From DASPKM01 sp963817075 (GTDB taxonomy: Bacteria > Bacteroidota > Bacteroidia > Chitinophagales > Chitinophagaceae), in NCBI GenBank assembly GCA_963817075.1, contig CAWFMT010000005.1, forward strand, positions 558,001 to 622,000: a stretch of 64,000 nt of DNA, written 5' to 3'. This document shows, piece by piece, positions 6,871 to 15,413 of the stretch. Positions within the stretch are counted from its first letter, which is position 1; each line of letters starts with the position of its first letter. Position numbers and translations under genes: made by a program. A model generated the notes under the pieces. It was not told where the DNA came from, ran no database searches, and saw nothing but the letters and a program-made list of their open reading frames with translations.

Positions 6871-8724
6871 TTAAATAACTATCCAGCGACCTGCAACCAG
6901 GTATCGCCAATCAAAACTTTCAGCCGCGTGTGCATCATGCGGCTGAATTTTTTTGTGCAGGACTGAAGGTGAAAGAATTTTTTTCTTAACCAGGATCTCT
7001 TTGCTATTCCTTATCATTTCCTGGATATTGGGATTTTCCATCCATTTTTTTTGCGGAGGCTCAAATCCAACTTTATCCTTTCGCCAAACTATTTCCGAAG
7101 GCAATTTGTTTTCTACAGATTTACGCAGGATCCACTTGGTGTACCCATCATGTATTTTAAATGTTGAAGGGAGTGAGAAAACAAATTCTGCAAGTCGATG
7201 ATCCAGGAAGGGCAATCTCACTTCGCACCCGTGGGCCATCGAGTTGCGATCAGCATATCGCAGGAGCTGCTGTAGTCCCCCTTTGTGTGTATTGAAATGC
7301 AGAATATCATTAAGCGTTCTTACAACAGGTTTTTGAATGAGGTCTGCCCGGAGATTTGATTCCAGGAAATCACTGTCAAGGTGAATGTTTGATTTGATTT
7401 TTCTTATTGCACGCTTTTCCAGAAACGTTCTTGCAAAATCAGGAAATCTGGCGGCAAGCTCATTCGTGATGTTCCAATGAGCCTGTATTGAATTTTCCTG
7501 TAAGACCTTTCTCTCACGTTGGAATTCTGATTTATGGCTCCTGAATAATTCCTGTAAATACCAATGCATATACTTTGGATAACCTGCCAGAATTTCATCG
7601 GCACCCTGTCCATCAAGTAAAACCTTAATGCCTTGTCGCGAGGCCAACTGATAAACCTTGTATTGCGCATACACGCTGGCAGAACTTACTGGCTCATCCT
7701 GATGTATCAGAAATTCATCTAGCTCCACTGATAGTTCATTGGCTTCAGGTGTCAATCTGAAATGTTCCAGTTTGAATTCTGTCGCAACTCTTGTTGCAAA
7801 TTCAGATTCATCTTTAGAGAAGCCCGGGAACGCAGCAGTAAAAGCTTTGTAACTATTCTTATCAAAGTTTCCCGAACTAGCAATTGCAGTAATTGAACTG
7901 CTATCAAGTCCGCCCGATAAAGATGTTCCAACTGAAATATCAGATCGAAAACATCTTGAGACGGAATTCTCTAAAATATTTCTAAACTCTGCAATAGCAA
8001 TTTCAGAGGTAACCTGATTCTGAACGTCCTTGTTGATCTTCCAGTAATTCCAAACTTTCAGATTATCCATTTTCGTCAATGGCTCAAAAGTCAAACAACT
8101 TGCAGGTGGAAGTTGGAGAATGGATGAATAGAATGTAGCGGCAGGATCCGCAGGAAGAATACTTGATCCCTCGCCCAGAAAAAGCAATAACAGTGGTTCA
8201 TTGATCTCAACGGAAGAAATTACTGATCGGATTGATTTTATTTCCGATGCAAAATAGAAGATGTTTTGCCTGATGTGATAGTAAAATGGTTTTTGTCCAA
8301 ATCTGTCTCGGGCTGCAAATAATTTTTTTTCCCTTTGATCCCAGATTGCAAAGGCAAACATTCCATCTAGTCTGCTTAGACATTCTTCCTTCCATTTATC
8401 ATAGGCGGCCAATATGACTTCAGTGTCTGATTGAGATTTGAATTGATACCCGCTACCCTGAAGCTCAGTTCTTAACTCCTTATAATTATAAATCTCCCCA
8501 TTATGAACGATGGAATATCTATTAAGAAAATGCATGGGTTGGATTCCGCAATCAGAAAGGTCTATTATAGCTAGTCTCTGATGACCGAGAGAAACTAAAC
8601 CATCACTACTCGTCCACACATATTCACCATCTGGGCCGCGATGGGAAATTTTCGCAATCATTCGATCCAAATCGACTTTTAAATCAGCTTGACCGGTAGA
8701 AATTATTCCTGCAATGCCACACAT
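6871..8724 (-). CDS. asnB: Asparagine synthase (glutamine-hydrolysing)
   Basis: This 617-aa cytoplasmic enzyme converts aspartate, glutamine and ATP to asparagine. The N-terminal Ntn glutaminase domain begins MCGIAGI with nucleophile Cys2, followed by HRGPDG, HNGEIYNY and the DGMFAFAIWD stretch. The C-terminal synthetase domain has the PPi-loop SGGLDSS (about residue 265) and FLDHRLAEF. The length fits full AsnB. Family members also amidate sugars or peptides in surface polysaccharide loci, but no such neighbours are here. It converges with no spacer onto the PepSY-like gene. Confidence 0.92.
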   Translation of the reverse strand: MCGIAGIISTGQADLKVDLDRMIAKISHRGPDGEYVWTSSDGLVSLGHQRLAIIDLSDCGIQPMHFLNRYSIVHNGEIYNYKELRTELQGSGYQFKSQSDTEVILAAYDKWKEECLSRLDGMFAFAIWDQREKKLFAARDRFGQKPFYYHIRQNIFYFASEIKSIRSVISSVEINEPLLLLFLGEGSSILPADPAATFYSSILQLPPASCLTFEPLTKMDNLKVWNYWKINKDVQNQVTSEIAIAEFRNILENSVSRCFRSDISVGTSLSGGLDSSSITAIASSGNFDKNSYKAFTAAFPGFSKDESEFATRVATEFKLEHFRLTPEANELSVELDEFLIHQDEPVSSASVYAQYKVYQLASRQGIKVLLDGQGADEILAGYPKYMHWYLQELFRSHKSEFQRERKVLQENSIQAHWNITNELAARFPDFARTFLEKRAIRKIKSNIHLDSDFLESNLRADLIQKPVVRTLNDILHFNTHKGGLQQLLRYADRNSMAHGCEVRLPFLDHRLAEFVFSLPSTFKIHDGYTKWILRKSVENKLPSEIVWRKDKVGFEPPQKKWMENPNIQEMIRNSKEILVKKKILSPSVLHKKIQPHDAHAAESFDWRYLVAGRWIVI

Positions 8725-8751
8725 TTTGTAAATATCGAATTATAAAAAGAA

Positions 8752-8771
8752 ATCCTCCCGGAAGGGAGGAT
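8752..8771 (-). terminator. Rho-independent terminator of the DUF2911 gene
   Basis: On the minus strand an 8-bp GC-rich stem (ATCCTCCC/GGGAGGAT) with a 4-base loop is followed by TTTCTTTTTAT. It lies 29 bp past the DUF2911 stop. Confidence 0.8.
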
Positions 8772-8799
8772 GCAAATTCTTTAGTTTTGATCAGATGAA

Positions 8800-9357
8800 T
8801 TAAAGTGTAATAGGTAGCCTTATCATTATATCATCCCAGCCCACAACCATTGCAAACCCGCCATTCTGCTTTTCAAACTGAATACTCAGAGCTTCGAGAT
8901 TCTCGGTATTCCTTTGAATCGGTACATCAACTCGGGCCACATCTTTCTTAGGATCATATTTAAATGCACCCCAGATATCATTATCAGAATTGAAAATAAC
9001 AGTCCATTTATCCTGGTTCACCAGAGCATAAATAGTGTACCTGCCTTTTTTTACCTTCTTCCCACCAAGCTTTACATCTTTAAAAAATTCAATTTCGGTT
9101 GCTTCATTTGCTCCCATCCTCCAGATCTTTCCAAACTCCACTAGTTCGCCAAAAACCACACGTCCGTTCTTTTGTGGCCGACTATAAATCACCCTCGCAA
9201 GCAAGGGTTCGGTTGCCTTATCCTGAATTTTAAGAATTGGGTAATTGACAGGATAATAGCTCGCATCCATGGGAGACTTATCCAAGGTTGAAAATTTCTG
9301 TGCCGTTACAACCAGGCAGGACATAGCAAACAATCCTGTTAATAATAGTTTTATCAT
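8800..9357 (-). CDS. DUF2911 secreted protein
   Basis: This 185-aa exported protein starts MIKLLLTGLFAMSCLVVTAQ (signal peptide). The mature part carries the DUF2911 pattern: ARVIYSRPQKNGRVVFGELV, FGKIWRMGANEATEIEF, KKGRYTIYALVNQDKWTVIF and a final WDD. The upstream 43 codons of the open frame are rejected as leader because the signal peptide defines the ATG at 9357. DUF2911 function is unknown; the domain is common in Bacteroidota. A terminator follows the gene and another separates it from the gene upstream, so it is probably transcribed alone. Confidence 0.85.
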   Translation of the reverse strand: MIKLLLTGLFAMSCLVVTAQKFSTLDKSPMDASYYPVNYPILKIQDKATEPLLARVIYSRPQKNGRVVFGELVEFGKIWRMGANEATEIEFFKDVKLGGKKVKKGRYTIYALVNQDKWTVIFNSDNDIWGAFKYDPKKDVARVDVPIQRNTENLEALSIQFEKQNGGFAMVVGWDDIMIRLPITL

Positions 9358-9439
9358 TTGGTGAGAGTTTATAGAAATAAAAATTAAGTCGCAAAAGTAT
9401 AGACAATAATTAACTCCAACGGGTTTGCAGGGCGCAAAA

Positions 9440-9465
9440 AAAATGCGCCTGAAAGAGCGCATTTT
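9440..9465 (-). terminator. Strong intrinsic terminator of the barrel-like gene
   Basis: This is a perfect 9-bp stem AAAATGCGC/GCGCATTTT with an 8-base loop. On the minus strand the stem is followed by a run of eight Ts, 17 bp past the stop at 9483. Confidence 0.85.
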
Positions 9466-9482
9466 ACATCCGTTGGATGGCA

Positions 9483-10235
9483 TCAATTCAATTTAAAAGT
9501 TACCCCCAGCCTCAGAGTCAGAAGATTTGTGACACTATTGTAAACCTTCCCGATAGAATGTTCATGAACCTCCCCGGTAGGTACGTGTTCAAACCTCACA
9601 TAGTACAATTTCCCTTTAGGATCAACGGGATCGCCACTCTTACTCATTTTCAAATAATCCGCGGGGCCGCCAACTGTGTAAAAGGCCCCGAGGTTCAATA
9701 CAATACTTGAAGTGGAACTTTTCTTGAAAACCTGCCAATTCATGGAAGTTCCAGCGCCTAACGAAGCCATCCAGGTAAAATCCTTTAACAAAACTTTTTT
9801 ATCAAGCGCCTCGCAGCCAAGTGGGTCCTCGGGATCATCAATCGTCATATTGCTGTGAAAATGCAGGACTCCTGCTTTCACCATTGCATATGGCTGAATA
9901 TTGTTTTCGGAACGTTTTTGGAATTTGAGGGTCCCGGCATAAGTTGTAAAGCTTGTAGTATAATGGACATCAGTTTTTGTGATATATCCATTGTGGAATG
10001 GAAGTTCCTGCTCAAGGGTTTTCATCCCGTAAAAATTGAAACCAACCTCACCTCCTATGGAAAGTGGAAGTTTCTTTATTGGACTTTCCATGCTCAGTAT
10101 CAAACCATGAACCTGGTTGATCCTTGTTCCCATTTCCCCAATGGGAATCGAGAAATCGTAATGTGCGGCTATTTGGGAATAAGTTGAAAAAAAAGACAGG
10201 CAGGATAGCAGTAGAATTGGTAAAACTTTTCTCAT
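9483..10235 (-). CDS. Hypothetical secreted protein, probable outer-membrane beta-barrel
   Basis: This 250-aa protein has a signal peptide (MRKVLPILLLSCLSFFSTYSQ). The remainder alternates polar and hydrophobic residues in strand-length runs, for example LPLSIGGEVGFNFYG, YTTSFTTYAGTLKFQ, WMASLGAGTSMNWQVF and LLTLRLGVTFKLN. It ends with a hydrophobic strand as outer-membrane barrels do. No catalytic motif is visible. Location in the outer membrane is inferred from this pattern; the substrate or role is unknown. Confidence 0.6.
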   Translation of the reverse strand: MRKVLPILLLSCLSFFSTYSQIAAHYDFSIPIGEMGTRINQVHGLILSMESPIKKLPLSIGGEVGFNFYGMKTLEQELPFHNGYITKTDVHYTTSFTTYAGTLKFQKRSENNIQPYAMVKAGVLHFHSNMTIDDPEDPLGCEALDKKVLLKDFTWMASLGAGTSMNWQVFKKSSTSSIVLNLGAFYTVGGPADYLKMSKSGDPVDPKGKLYYVRFEHVPTGEVHEHSIGKVYNSVTNLLTLRLGVTFKLN

Positions 10236-10345
10236 AACCCATGTTTAATATTAAGTTACGGAGATTTAAAAATCATATACAAATCATAATCCTAATAAAA
10301 TTGTTAAACGATGAAGTTTGAATGTTTGAGGGTTTGAATGTTTTT

Positions 10346-10384
10346 CTTCTCTGCGATATCTCTGCTTCTCCGCTCTCTGCGGTA
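10346..10384. repeat. CTCTGCGGT-family repeat, right arm
   Basis: TTCTCTGCGATATCTC... ending in TCTCTGCGGTAA is a single arm. It lies next to a TTTGAATGTTTGAGGG low-complexity run (10315-10340). Confidence 0.7.
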
Positions 10385-10458
10385 AATTCCTAATTTTTAC
10401 AATAAGTAACGGCCGACTATGTAATTTTTACTCTTATTCTCCGACTATTAATAAAGCA

Positions 10459-10959
10459 TTGCAAAATAATGACCGACAACATGAATTTTTGCAGCAGCTG
10501 GACCAACACCGCTTGCTGATCCATAAGGTATGCAACCTGTATGGACATACCCTTTCTGACAGAGAAGATCTTTTTCAGGAAATAGTAGTGCAGCTTTGGA
10601 ATGCTTATCCAAGGTTTAGAGGAGAATCTAAATTGAGCACCTGGTTATACCGCATTGCCCTGAACACTGCGATTTCAGGTTTGCGAAAGAAAAAGACCAA
10701 TGTTTCCTCGATTCAACCAGAAGAATTGCCAACAGAAATACAGTATGAGGCATACAATATCGAATCTGAAATTCAACTTGGGCAGATGTATGCCGCGATC
10801 AGAAAACTATCAGAGATTGAAAGAGCCCTGATCATGTTGTACCTGGAAGATAAATCCTATGATGAGATGGAAGATGTACTTGGGATAAATCAAAATAATC
10901 TTAGGGTGAAGATGAACAGAATAAAAGAAAAATTAAGAAAACTCATTAACCAGAAATGA
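10459..10959 (+). CDS. ECF-type RNA polymerase sigma factor
   Basis: This sigma-70 family regulator of about 166 aa has region 2 (DREDLFQEIVVQLWNAYPRF and STWLYRIALNTAIS) and region 4 (LSEIERALIMLYLEDKSYDEM, then helix-turn-helix GINQNNLRVKMNRIKEKL). It is shorter than ECFs with an extra C-terminal domain. The start is uncertain: the only in-frame initiator near the domain boundary is a TTG at 10459, and the ATG at 10469 is out of frame. The next gene begins one base after its stop, so a membrane partner is co-expressed, as expected for a sigma/anti-sigma pair. Confidence 0.85.
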   Translation: MQNNDRQHEFLQQLDQHRLLIHKVCNLYGHTLSDREDLFQEIVVQLWNAYPRFRGESKLSTWLYRIALNTAISGLRKKKTNVSSIQPEELPTEIQYEAYNIESEIQLGQMYAAIRKLSEIERALIMLYLEDKSYDEMEDVLGINQNNLRVKMNRIKEKLRKLINQK

Positions 10960-10960
10960 T

Positions 10961-11584
10961 ATGGAATTAGAGCAGCTAAGAGATATCTGGAAACACGAAC
11001 AATTGCCAAATGAAAATAGGCAGGAGCTGAGTTCATTCCTTGGCAAGCGATCAAATAATCCAATATCCAAGATGAGACGAAATCTAAACCTGGAATTGGT
11101 TGCGGTACTCGTGCTATATGGTGCTTCTGTGATCTATTATTTCCAGGCTTTCCGTGGAAAAATGCAGGAAGCTTCATGGTTCATGATAGCCATAGCTGTA
11201 TTATTCTTTTTGTACTATTTCAGAAAGAAAAAGCTGCTTAAACAAATGGAATGTGTGACTTGCCAGGTGAAATCAAATTTGCAAACACAAATCAGGATAC
11301 TCGAGAAATATGTAAGATTCTATCTTATTGCAGGCACCCTTCTGGTCCCCTTTACTATAATATTTTTTAGCTGGTTGGTCTATATCAAATTTCCACAGAA
11401 GCCAATCCCATTATTTTTCCCTGGAGGAACCTATCCCTTTTGGCAATCAGCCCTGGCATGGATTGGATTTATTGGCCTTACTACACTCCTCGTTTATTTA
11501 CTTAATAAATGGTATGTCAGAAAGCTTTACGGTGAGCATATCCAGAAACTAAGAATTCTTGTTGATGAATTGAATGAAGGATGA
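10961..11584 (+). CDS. Membrane protein paired with the ECF sigma factor (candidate anti-sigma)
   Basis: This is a 207-aa protein with a cytoplasmic N-terminal region of about 45 residues (MELEQLRDIWKHEQLPN) and four probable transmembrane helices (LVAVLVLYGASVIYYF, WFMIAIAVLFFLYYF, FYLIAGTLLVPFTIIFF, LAWIGFIGLTTLLVYLL). The gap to the sigma gene is a single base. I recognise no zinc-binding anti-sigma motif; its role in sequestering the sigma factor is inferred from position and topology only. Confidence 0.6.
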   Translation: MELEQLRDIWKHEQLPNENRQELSSFLGKRSNNPISKMRRNLNLELVAVLVLYGASVIYYFQAFRGKMQEASWFMIAIAVLFFLYYFRKKKLLKQMECVTCQVKSNLQTQIRILEKYVRFYLIAGTLLVPFTIIFFSWLVYIKFPQKPIPLFFPGGTYPFWQSALAWIGFIGLTTLLVYLLNKWYVRKLYGEHIQKLRILVDELNEG

Positions 11585-11834
11585 GGGGCAGCCCCTAACG
11601 GTGCAAAGATTTCCAAAGCCCTATTCACAAATAGTCATTGAAACAACATATGTTCCCAATTTCCCAATACCCTTAAGGAATTTTTAACCGCCAAGAAACA
11701 AAGACGCAAGGATGCGCCAGGAATCTTTGCGTCCTCGCGCCCTGGCGGTTAAACTTCGTATCTCCCTCCCAATTCCTAATTACAAATTCCTAATTCCTCT
11801 AATCACCAACTCAACTAATTAACTATTCAACTAT
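11583..11834. repeat. Tandem intergenic duplication, unit 1
   Basis: This is the first of two about 252-bp units. It contains a full TTAACCGCC...GGCGGTTAA palindrome at 11684-11752 and ends in an AACTCAACTAATTAACTATTCAAC-like low-complexity tail. No gene is present. Confidence 0.85.
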
Positions 11835-12091
11835 TGAGAGGGTAGCACCTACGGGGCAAAGAATTCCAAACACCTATTCACAAATAGCCATTCAAACAAC
11901 ATATTTTCCCATTTTCCCAATACCCGTAAGGAATTTTAACCGCCAAGAAACAAAGACGCAAGGATGCGCCAGGAATCTTTGCGAAACTTTGCGTCCTTGC
12001 GCCCTGGCGGTTAAACTTCGTATCCCCTCCCAATTCCTAAATACAAATTCCTAATTCCTCTAATCACCAACTCAACTAATCAACCATTCAA
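11835..12091. repeat. Tandem intergenic duplication, unit 2
   Basis: The second unit aligns along its full length with unit 1, with scattered substitutions and small indels. Its palindrome lies at 11936-12014, and the loop side has an extra AAACTTTGCG relative to unit 1. Confidence 0.85.
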
Positions 12092-12172
12092 CAAATCACC
12101 AAATCCGCCATGGTCCATTAAATTTTCATCGCCTTCGGCGAAACTTTGTAAATTTCATTCTCAACAATTACT

Positions 12173-13021
12173 ATGCAACACACTACCAGACGCAGTTTTA
12201 TCCAACAATCATCCCTGGCGGCCGCAGCTTTCATGATTAACCCGTCAGAGGTTTTCAAAAAAAATCACCCCATAGGAGTTCAGCTTTATACATTACGGAA
12301 TCTGATTTTTAAAGATCCAAAGGGAACATTGGCACAGGTTGCTGCTCTTGGATACAACGAGGTTGAATCATTTGGGTACAATGCCGGCAAATTCTTTGGA
12401 ATGACCGCCACTGAGATTGCTGAAACATTGAAGCAAAATAATCTTGGTCACCCAAGTGGCCACTATGGATTGAATAATGTTCCTGCCTGGGACCAGGCTA
12501 TCGAAGATGCTGTAAAAGCCGGACAAAAATTTATGGTTATTGCCTACCTGGTAGATGCTGAAAGAAAAAGCATTGATGATTATAAACGCCACGCAGCAAC
12601 ATTCAACACCTTAGGGGAAAAATGCAAAAAAGCTGGTCTTCAATTCGCCTATCATAACCACGACTTTGAGTTCATAGATTTCAATGGTCAAAATGGAATG
12701 GATGTACTTCTCAATGAAACCGATAAAAAACTGGTGAAATTTGAAATGGACATTTACTGGGTTGCAAAGGCAAATCGCGATCCTGTTCAATTGTTCAACG
12801 CACATCCAAAAAGATTCTGTTTGTGGCATGTAAAAGACATGGACAAGACTGAAAAAAAATCATTCACTGAAGTAGGAAATGGTGTGATTGATTTCAAAAA
12901 GATTTTTGCGAGTGCTAAGAAATCAGGAATGGTGAATTTCTTTGTTGAGCAGGATATTTCAACAGATCCAATGGCCAGTATCAAAAAGAGCTATGATTAT
13001 ATAAAAGCCAATCTGGCATAG
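12173..13021 (+). CDS. Sugar phosphate isomerase/epimerase (TIM barrel) with twin-arginine-like leader
   Basis: This is a 282-aa AP-endonuclease-2/xylose-isomerase-like TIM barrel. The N-terminus TTRRSFIQQSSLAAAAF has a Tat-like RR followed by a hydrophobic stretch, so export is likely. The barrel shows IGVQLYTLRNL, GYNEVESFGYN, FAYHNHDFEF (metal-binding region), VKFEMDIYWVAKAN, LWHVKDMD and FVEQDIS near the C-terminus. Members act on keto-sugars, inositol derivatives or 3-keto-glycosides; substrate is not determinable. It faces the minus-strand sugar-oxidation operon across a shared terminator and fits that locus by function. Confidence 0.85.
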   Translation: MQHTTRRSFIQQSSLAAAAFMINPSEVFKKNHPIGVQLYTLRNLIFKDPKGTLAQVAALGYNEVESFGYNAGKFFGMTATEIAETLKQNNLGHPSGHYGLNNVPAWDQAIEDAVKAGQKFMVIAYLVDAERKSIDDYKRHAATFNTLGEKCKKAGLQFAYHNHDFEFIDFNGQNGMDVLLNETDKKLVKFEMDIYWVAKANRDPVQLFNAHPKRFCLWHVKDMDKTEKKSFTEVGNGVIDFKKIFASAKKSGMVNFFVEQDISTDPMASIKKSYDYIKANLA

Positions 13022-13028
13022 AAAAGAA

Positions 13029-13054
13029 AAAGGCGGAATGTTGATTCCGCCTTT
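13029..13054. terminator. Bidirectional intrinsic terminator
   Basis: A perfect 11-bp stem AAAGGCGGAAT/ATTCCGCCTTT with loop GTTG lies between convergent genes. A-rich sequence on one side and T-rich on the other serve both strands. Confidence 0.9.
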
Positions 13055-13060
13055 ATTTTA

Positions 13061-13801
13061 TTAGAGTTTCTTGATCGATATATCCTTATACCACACCTCA
13101 TCTCCATGATCCTGCAACGCAATTCTGCCTGAGCGGAATTTTGCAAATCCAGGCATTTCTTTGAATTTACTTCCAGCAACCATTTTGTTCCAATTATCAT
13201 CCCACATGGTTGTAGAAACTATATTCTCTCCATTTAAAAAGAAATCGAGTTTTCCTTTATTGAGCACGATCTCCACATGATTCCATTCTCCAACGGGCTT
13301 CACTGTTTCCTTGCTGGACGCTATCAAATCATATAGGTCTCCTGCCCGATGTTTAGGAATCTTGGCATCAGCATGGCCATTATTGTCGAGAACCTGCATC
13401 TCTGGACCAGTATGATAAGTTCTTTGATAAGCGGTATCCTCTTTCACTAAAAACATGATCCCACTATTTCCTTTTGGTGAGATCTTCCAATCCAATTTCA
13501 AATGAAAATTTTCAAACTCCTCATTGGTGACTATGTCGCCTCCATTAATGCTATCACCCTTCACAAAATGAATTGTGCCACTATCCACTTTCCAAGAGCT
13601 TCCTATTCCGCTTTTTCCATATGCGTGCCAGCTATTGAGGCTATTGCCATCAAACAATGAAGTCCACTCGGAAGTGGTACTACCGGAAACAGAAGACGAA
13701 TCAGTTTGATTTGAAGTGCTGTCACTTCCGCCACCGTCTGTATTTGAATTGTTACATGCCATTAGTGCAAATAAACTTACACTCAAGATCATTTTACTCA
13801 T
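13061..13801 (-). CDS. DUF1080 lipoprotein (3-keto-glycoside hydrolase family)
   Basis: This 246-aa lipoprotein has signal and lipobox MSKMILSVSLFALMAC, a Ser/Thr/Gly-rich linker, then one concanavalin-like DUF1080 domain. The domain shows SLFDGNSLNSWHAYG, FHLKLDWKISPKGNSGIMF, TGPEMQVLDNNGHAD, GEWNHVEIVLNKGKLDFFLNG and GRIALQDHGDEVWYKDISI. Pfam calls this family 3-keto-disaccharide hydrolase, and characterised members cleave 3-keto-O-glycosides. The Cys at the lipobox predicts membrane anchoring. It lies one base from the cytochrome c gene and downstream of the GMC/Gfo-Idh genes, where a 3-keto product would be made. Confidence 0.88.
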   Translation of the reverse strand: MSKMILSVSLFALMACNNSNTDGGGSDSTSNQTDSSSVSGSTTSEWTSLFDGNSLNSWHAYGKSGIGSSWKVDSGTIHFVKGDSINGGDIVTNEEFENFHLKLDWKISPKGNSGIMFLVKEDTAYQRTYHTGPEMQVLDNNGHADAKIPKHRAGDLYDLIASSKETVKPVGEWNHVEIVLNKGKLDFFLNGENIVSTTMWDDNWNKMVAGSKFKEMPGFAKFRSGRIALQDHGDEVWYKDISIKKL

Positions 13802-13802
13802 T

Positions 13803-14219
13803 TTATTTGTTATTTTTTAATGATAGAATATATTTTGCCATCACCTTGGCATCCGCTTCGTTGATGTCAGGATGGGGAGTCATTGGAACGGCGCCCCAAT
13901 TACCAGTTCCACCCTTCATTATCTTATCTGCCAGCATTGCAATGTTTGCATCTGTGGATTCATATTTATTGGCTACTTCCCTATAGGCCGGACCTGTAGT
14001 TTTCTGCTCAATCTGATGGCAGGTCAGGCAATCTGAACCAGCAATCAATTGGAGTGCCTTGTCATATTCTTCCTGGCTGATTCCTGATGGCAGACCGCTT
14101 GTACTTGCTGAATCTTCAGTCTTTGGTGTATCTGCATCATTCCCGGGCTTTTTTTCGTCCGATCCACTGTTGCAGGCAATCGCAATTCCCATTGCCATTA
14201 CAATAAAGATTTTCTTCAT
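13803..14219 (-). CDS. Class I cytochrome c lipoprotein
   Basis: This 138-aa protein starts MKKIFIVMAMGIAIAC with a lipobox Cys, followed by an acidic, low-complexity linker. The haem site is CLTCH at about residue 74, with a downstream axial Met in GAVPMTPHP, as in c551/c552-type cytochromes. The start of the DUF1080 gene is one base away, so they are likely co-translated. The natural role is electron acceptor for the membrane GMC dehydrogenases of this locus, as the cytochrome subunit is in three-subunit glucoside 3-dehydrogenases; this pairing is inferred. Confidence 0.88.
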   Translation of the reverse strand: MKKIFIVMAMGIAIACNSGSDEKKPGNDADTPKTEDSASTSGLPSGISQEEYDKALQLIAGSDCLTCHQIEQKTTGPAYREVANKYESTDANIAMLADKIMKGGTGNWGAVPMTPHPDINEADAKVMAKYILSLKNNK

Positions 14220-14252
14220 GATGTATGTTTTTTCAGGTATAAATATCGCTCT

Positions 14253-15308
14253 TTAATTCAGCCCTAAGATGCTTTGATTTAATTTCTCATTACTTCCACC
14301 TCCTGCAAAATCATCAAAAGCTTTTTCTGTTACCGGTATAATATGATCCCTTATAAATATCGCGCCTTCCTTCGCACCTTGTTCAGGATGCTTGATACAG
14401 CATTCCCATTCCAGTACTGCCCAACCTTTGTAGTTGTAAGCAGCAAGCTTACTGAAGATGGCTTTGAAATCCGCCTGGCCATCACCTAACGAACGGAATC
14501 TGCCTGCTCTCTGCAACCAACCCTGGTAACCCCCATATACTCCTTGTTTTCCTGTTGGATTAAACTCAGCGTCTTTTACATGGAACATCTTTATTCTTTC
14601 GTGATAATGGTCAATGTATTGAAGGTAGTCGAGACACTGCAATACAAAATGTGATGGATCATACAATAGACAGGCTCTGGAATGATTATCCACTTTCTCT
14701 AAAAACATTTCGTAGCTAACTCCATCATGGAGATCTTCTCCTGGATGAATTTCATAACAGAGGTCGACCCCCGATTCTTCAAACGCATTTAAGATTGGAA
14801 GCCATCTATTGGCCAATTCTGTAAATCCTGTCTCAACCAAACCGGCAGGACGCTGTGGCCATGGGTAAACAGTATGCCAAAGCAATGCCCCACTGAAAGT
14901 AGCATGAGCATTTAGTCCCAGATTTTCTGATGCCTTCGCAGCCCATTTTAATTGCTGTACCGCCCACTCTGTTCTTGCCTTGCTGTTCCCTCTCACATTC
15001 TCAGGTGCAAAGCCGTCAAATAATGTATCGTAAGCTGGGTGTACCGCTACTAGTTGTCCCTGAAGATGGGTTGACAATTCTGTGATCTGGAGACCAGCGG
15101 ATTTTACAATCCCGCTTAACTCATCAGCATATCCACGGCTCTCTGCAGCTTTTTTCAGATCAATACACCGACTGTCCCAGGTGGGAATCTGAACTCCAGT
15201 AAATCCAAGGCTCTTCGCCCATTTACAAATAGAAGAGAGATCATTAAACGGAGGTTGGTCTCCCAAGAATTGTGCTAAGAAAATACCTGGGCCCTTTAGT
15301 GTAGTCAT
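14253..15308 (-). CDS. Sugar phosphate isomerase/epimerase (TIM barrel), cytoplasmic
   Basis: This 351-aa member of the AP-endonuclease-2 barrel superfamily has no signal peptide (MTTLKGPGIFLAQFLGDQ). Conserved patches are GFTGVQIPTWD, GLQITELSTHLQGQ, VDLCYEIHPGED (metal-site Glu and His), CLLYDPSHFVLQ, MFHVKDAEFNPTG and WAVLEWECC near the C-terminus. It is longer than the two other barrels here and resembles the inosose/keto-sugar type that sits beside Gfo/Idh/MocA oxidoreductases. It lies between cytochrome c and that oxidoreductase in the same minus-strand unit. Confidence 0.85.
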   Translation of the reverse strand: MTTLKGPGIFLAQFLGDQPPFNDLSSICKWAKSLGFTGVQIPTWDSRCIDLKKAAESRGYADELSGIVKSAGLQITELSTHLQGQLVAVHPAYDTLFDGFAPENVRGNSKARTEWAVQQLKWAAKASENLGLNAHATFSGALLWHTVYPWPQRPAGLVETGFTELANRWLPILNAFEESGVDLCYEIHPGEDLHDGVSYEMFLEKVDNHSRACLLYDPSHFVLQCLDYLQYIDHYHERIKMFHVKDAEFNPTGKQGVYGGYQGWLQRAGRFRSLGDGQADFKAIFSKLAAYNYKGWAVLEWECCIKHPEQGAKEGAIFIRDHIIPVTEKAFDDFAGGGSNEKLNQSILGLN

Positions 15309-15413
15309 AGTTCCTGAGAAATTTAAAAATTAGGCAATTTGAAAATTTGAAAATTTCTTACTCGCTACGCAGTCAAGCAGGGAAAATGTAATAGAACCCA
15401 AATTTCGAAATTT

